Shown: in pieces, positions 15,444 through 18,172 of the stretch | Layout: each line of letters starts with the position of its first letter | Position numbering within the stretch: position 1 is the first letter of the stretch | Origin: Candidatus Sumerlaeota bacterium | GTDB lineage: Bacteria > Sumerlaeota > Sumerlaeia > SLMS01 | Direction of reading: 5' to 3' | Length of the DNA: 18,172 nt | NCBI GenBank assembly: GCA_020850785.1 | Contig: JADZDZ010000092.1 | Coordinates: 1-18,172 of the forward strand | Translations under genes and position numbers: made by a program | The notes under the pieces: model-generated | What the model was told of the DNA's origin: nothing | The model's input: the letters and a program-made list of their open reading frames with translations, nothing else | The model's database searches: none

Positions 15444-16583
15444 GTGGGACGACAACACGCATCGAATCCGCTAAGGGTCCTTGTGATTGATGACAGCAAG
15501 GACGTCGCAGACGTAATGGCCGAATATGTTCGGCGGATGGGGCATGAGGTGGGGGTCTGCTACAGCGCGCGGGATGGACGTGAATGGCTGCGGCCCAATG
15601 AAACGGACATCGCGCTGGTGGACGTGAATCTGGACGACGAATCGGGCTTCCAAATTCTTGACGAGTTCAGGGGAGTGAATCCTGAGCTGCAATTCATCAT
15701 GATTTCGGGAGACCAGAGCGTTGAGTCGCCGGTGAAGGCGATGCGGCTTGGCGCGGCGGGCTACATGATCAAGCCGCTGGGCTTTGAGGCCTTCAAGGCG
15801 GAGTTCCAGCGGGTGTACAAAGAGCGGGAAGCGATGCTTCAAAATCGCAACAACCTCCGCCGCCTGGAAAAAGAACTGCAGATGCAGACGCAGGATTTTC
15901 TGGCGGAGGTCGGCACCTCCTTCAACCTGCAGAAGTCGCTGATCACGTCGCTGTGCAACCTTGCGCGCGTGCGCGACAGGGAAACGGGCGAACACCTCTA
16001 TCGCATCGCGCACTACTGCCAGGAAATTGCGGCGAAGCTGGGTGCGCTGCCGCGCTACAAGGGGATCATCGATGACGCCTTCATCAGCCGCATGATGCTT
16101 GCGGCGCCGCTGCATGACATCGGCAAGACGGGAATCCCCGATGCGATCCTGCTGAAGGCGGGACCCTTGGACGCCGATGAGTTGAACATCATGCGGCGCC
16201 ACACGCTGATCGGGAAGGAAATCCTTGCGGAGGTCGTGAACGGCTTCGACGGCAAGGCGCCGGAAGTGGTGCTGATGGGGATGGACATTTGCGCCTATCA
16301 CCACGAGCGCTGGGATGGGAAGGGGTACATGGAGGGCCTGATGGGGGAGGAAATCCCGATCGCCGCCCGCATCGTTTCGCTGGCGGATTTTTACGATGCG
16401 CTCGCGTCCTCGCGCGTCTATCGCCAACACGCCTACGATCATGAGTCGATCACTGCGATGATCCGCAAGGAATCAGGAGCGCGCTTTGATCCCGAAGTGG
16501 TGAAGGCTTTCTTCGAGGCGGAGCGGCAGGTGATTGCCCTTCGCATGACGAAGAGTCCGCAGCAATTGCAGTCAGCCACCTGA
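15444..16583 (+). CDS. Response regulator with HD-GYP-type phosphodiesterase domain (RpfG-like)
   Basis: 379 residues, cytosolic. The N-terminal receiver (about 10-125) has the acidic pair D16/D17 in VLVIDDS, phospho-acceptor D60 in ALVDVNLDD, S88 in MISGDQS and K110 in YMIKPLGF. A helical linker (about 125-165, KEREAMLQNRNNLRRLEKEL) leads to an HD-GYP domain with RETGEHLYRIAHYC, H224/D225 in LHDIGKTGIPD, RRHTLIGKEIL, HHERWDGKGYMEG and ARIVSLADFYDAL. This family usually hydrolyses cyclic-di-GMP, so the protein probably couples a phosphorelay to second-messenger level. The GYP signature reads G294-Y295-M296, Met replacing Pro, while the metal-ligand residues look intact. The start is GTG: upstream the frame closes at TGA 15384-15386 without an ATG, and a later start would cut the receiver. 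The ribosome-binding site is weak (AGG at 15432). No histidine kinase adjoins. Confidence 0.92.
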   Translation: MGRQHASNPLRVLVIDDSKDVADVMAEYVRRMGHEVGVCYSARDGREWLRPNETDIALVDVNLDDESGFQILDEFRGVNPELQFIMISGDQSVESPVKAMRLGAAGYMIKPLGFEAFKAEFQRVYKEREAMLQNRNNLRRLEKELQMQTQDFLAEVGTSFNLQKSLITSLCNLARVRDRETGEHLYRIAHYCQEIAAKLGALPRYKGIIDDAFISRMMLAAPLHDIGKTGIPDAILLKAGPLDADELNIMRRHTLIGKEILAEVVNGFDGKAPEVVLMGMDICAYHHERWDGKGYMEGLMGEEIPIAARIVSLADFYDALASSRVYRQHAYDHESITAMIRKESGARFDPEVVKAFFEAERQVIALRMTKSPQQLQSAT

Positions 16584-16694
16584 GTTTCCACACGCACAAA
16601 GCTTTGTCACTTTGGCACACGCCTCTGCAGCGCGAAGGAAATGCTTTGATTCGGACGTTAACAGGAAATACGGTCGAATCATTGCAGGTCATTC

Positions 16695-16712
16695 TGGAGG
16701 ATTGTTCCGGTG
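16695..16712 (+). promoter_or_regulatory. Ribosome-binding site and GTG start of the aminopeptidase gene
   Basis: TGGAGG at 16695-16700 lies 9 nt before GTG at 16710-16712. This start gives a basic residue followed by a hydrophobic signal sequence, whereas the next ATG (16734) has no ribosome-binding site and would cut that sequence. The 126-bp gap upstream also holds the 12-bp palindrome ACAAAGCTTTGT (16596-16607) and no clear terminator; TTGATT (16646-16651) is a possible but weak -35 box. Confidence 0.65.
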
Positions 16713-18172
16713 CGGAGTCCGCTTTTTTTTCTCATGACCCTTCTGGGTTGCCTAACTTTCGCGGATCACGCAGCGGCGCGGGTTGACCTCACAGACCGGG
16801 ATATTCTTTTCAGCCTGAAGGCTGCGGAGCCCGCGCGGGAAAGCAGGATCGACGGGCGCACATATGACGTGGATGCGACCTTCACCGCGCCGCAGGCGGC
16901 TGCGAGTGGGGCGGTGAACTACGCCGTGGAAATGTACGGCGTTCCCATCGCGAAGGCGCCGAAGCTGTTCATCAATGAGGTGCCGGTGGATTGGAGCCCC
17001 GTTGAGGGGAAGGACTCGCTGTACTATTTGCTGCCATCGCAACTGCTGCGCGCGGGGGAGAATGCGCTGCGCATCCAAGGGTCCCCGTTCGCGGAGAAGG
17101 ACCTGACGCTCGCGATCTTCTCCCTCACTGATGAATTCGAGAGCGAACATTTCCTGCAGGCGTTCGCCGCACCGGTGTCCAAGGCGCAGCCTCCCAAGCA
17201 GGCTTCGCAGAACAACTTCGACGTGACGCATGTGGACCTGACGACGTACCTCGATCTTGCGTCCTCGTCGGCGATTGTGAATGGCAGCGTGAAGATCACG
17301 GCGCAGACGCTGGTGAATTCCTTCACGCAGGCGGCGCTCGATTTTGACGACAATTCAAACCAGATGAACGTGACGTATCTGAACACGGTGCCCGCAACGC
17401 CGGGGCTTACGTACACCTGGGACAAGACGAACAACTGGCTGATTGTCACGTTTCCGACGGCGCTGGCGGCGGGGGACACGTTCACGCTGCAGGTGGACTA
17501 CAACGGCCTGCCGGCAACGGACGGCGCCTTCGGTGCTGGTTATCGGCGCGAAACGCACGGTTCCCCTGCGGTGCCGGTGGTGTTCACGTTCAGCGAACCG
17601 TACAAGGCGCGCAAGTGGTGGCCGTGCAAGGACCTTCCTGATGACAAGTTCACCATCGACTTGCACCTGACGGCGCTGAAGACGATCGGCAGCGGCCTGC
17701 AAACGCGCGTGGTCGCGAACGGGAATCTGATGTCGGTAGACGATCTGGGGACCGTGGCGCGCTGGAATTTTTCCGAAACGCATCCAATCGCGTCGTATCT
17801 GGTGGCCTGCTACGCGACGAACTACGCGGATTCATCGGTGGTCTACACGGCGTTGGACAACACGACGACGATGAACATCCATCATTACTACTATCCGGAA
17901 AACAACGAGACGAATCGCGCGCAGGGAACGTTGAAGGTGATGGAATTCTTCGCCGACACCTTCGGCGAATATCCCTTCCTGAATGAGAAGTATTCGACGG
18001 TTTCGTACAACCTGCCGTCGTCGGGAATGGAGCACCAAACCTGCACGGGAATGCCGGCGGGCGAAGCCGCAGAGAACGACGGCGAGGGCCGCCGCAACGT
18101 GCACGAATTGGCGCATCATTGGTTCGGTGACAAGGTGACGTGCAAGAGCTTCAATCATCTGTGGCTGAACGA
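16710..18172 (+). CDS. Exported M1-family metallo-aminopeptidase, 3' end outside the window
   Basis: 487 complete codons plus two bases are visible, open to the right edge with no stop. The start MRSPLFFLMTLLGC is followed by LTFADHAAA: either a signal peptidase I site after AAA (about residue 22) or a lipobox LLGC with Cys13, so the protein is exported or membrane-anchored. Residues of about 25-170 form an extra N-terminal beta-rich region; LPSQLLRAGENALRIQG resembles a carbohydrate-binding-like beta-sandwich strand pair. The M1 core begins near 175 (NNFDVTHVDLTTYLDL). It shows KARKWWPCKDLPDDKFTIDL, the GAMEN-like SGMEHQT near residue 440 and the zinc motif HELAHHW with H465, E466 and H469. 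The expected third ligand, Glu 19 residues after H469, is the codon cut by the window edge (GA-). The family removes N-terminal residues from peptides. Catalytic completeness cannot be checked beyond the edge. Confidence 0.9.
   Translation, partial: MRSPLFFLMTLLGCLTFADHAAARVDLTDRDILFSLKAAEPARESRIDGRTYDVDATFTAPQAAASGAVNYAVEMYGVPIAKAPKLFINEVPVDWSPVEGKDSLYYLLPSQLLRAGENALRIQGSPFAEKDLTLAIFSLTDEFESEHFLQAFAAPVSKAQPPKQASQNNFDVTHVDLTTYLDLASSSAIVNGSVKITAQTLVNSFTQAALDFDDNSNQMNVTYLNTVPATPGLTYTWDKTNNWLIVTFPTALAAGDTFTLQVDYNGLPATDGAFGAGYRRETHGSPAVPVVFTFSEPYKARKWWPCKDLPDDKFTIDLHLTALKTIGSGLQTRVVANGNLMSVDDLGTVARWNFSETHPIASYLVACYATNYADSSVVYTALDNTTTMNIHHYYYPENNETNRAQGTLKVMEFFADTFGEYPFLNEKYSTVSYNLPSSGMEHQTCTGMPAGEAAENDGEGRRNVHELAHHWFGDKVTCKSFNHLWLN

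Noticed and set aside
15367..15474. 35-codon frame (ATG to TAA) overlapping the start of the response regulator, as a possible leader peptide
   Set aside because: No Shine-Dalgarno precedes it and the composition is unremarkable. The overlap of 31 nt with the regulator would be unusual, though its position just after TATGAT leaves a small chance.
16596..16607. 12-bp palindrome ACAAAGCTTTGT as a regulator site
   Set aside because: It is short, has no spacer or second copy nearby, and a HindIII-type palindrome of this length can occur by chance.

Overview
This is an 18.2 kb stretch of a GC-rich bacterial chromosome. Every gene I can support lies on the + strand. A Kdo-activating enzyme (kdsB), a tripartite-pump adaptor plus RND permease, and several exported proteins point to an LPS-bearing, Gram-negative-type cell envelope. 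Nothing in the sequence fixes the phylum. The lone rfbC/kdsB pair, the kexin-like protease with a P-domain and the large exported proteins would suit a poorly sampled environmental lineage, but that is inference. I see no tRNA, rRNA, CRISPR array, transposase or phage gene.

Layout. (1) 1-4476 looks like an envelope or cell-surface sugar block: a radical SAM/SPASM protein cut by the left edge, rfbC, kdsB overlapping rfbC by 4 bp, then a large GT-C-like membrane protein after a 20-bp palindrome. (2) 4606-9183 is an RND efflux unit, adaptor then permease 9 nt apart, closed by a strong terminator with a TTCG loop; no outer-membrane channel gene is present. (3) 9227-9699 is a long intergenic region. 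It holds a roughly 150-bp element bounded by near-perfect 24-25-nt inverted repeats, and then a TTGACA promoter candidate. (4) 9700-15148 holds ilvB (acetolactate synthase large subunit, no ilvN/ilvH next to it) and, 43 nt later, a 1190-residue secreted subtilisin/kexin-type protease with a P-domain and an unassigned C-terminal region; a second strong terminator follows. (5) 15444-16583 encodes a response regulator with an HD-GYP-type output domain, probably for cyclic-di-GMP turnover. (6) 16710 to the right edge is an exported M1-type aminopeptidase with a GTG start, truncated by the window just at its third zinc ligand.

How the genes fit together. The left block probably makes, activates or transfers sugars for LPS or another surface glycan. 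The pump exports small molecules. The two exported peptidases could work together on extracellular protein, an endoprotease making peptides and an aminopeptidase trimming them, but they are separated by a terminator and a regulator gene, so shared control is not shown. IlvB is a housekeeping amino-acid enzyme with no evident link to its neighbours. I do not see a clear new multi-gene system. The most unusual items are the inverted-repeat element, the unassigned ends of the two exported peptidases, the His-rich tail of the pump and the altered HD-GYP signature.
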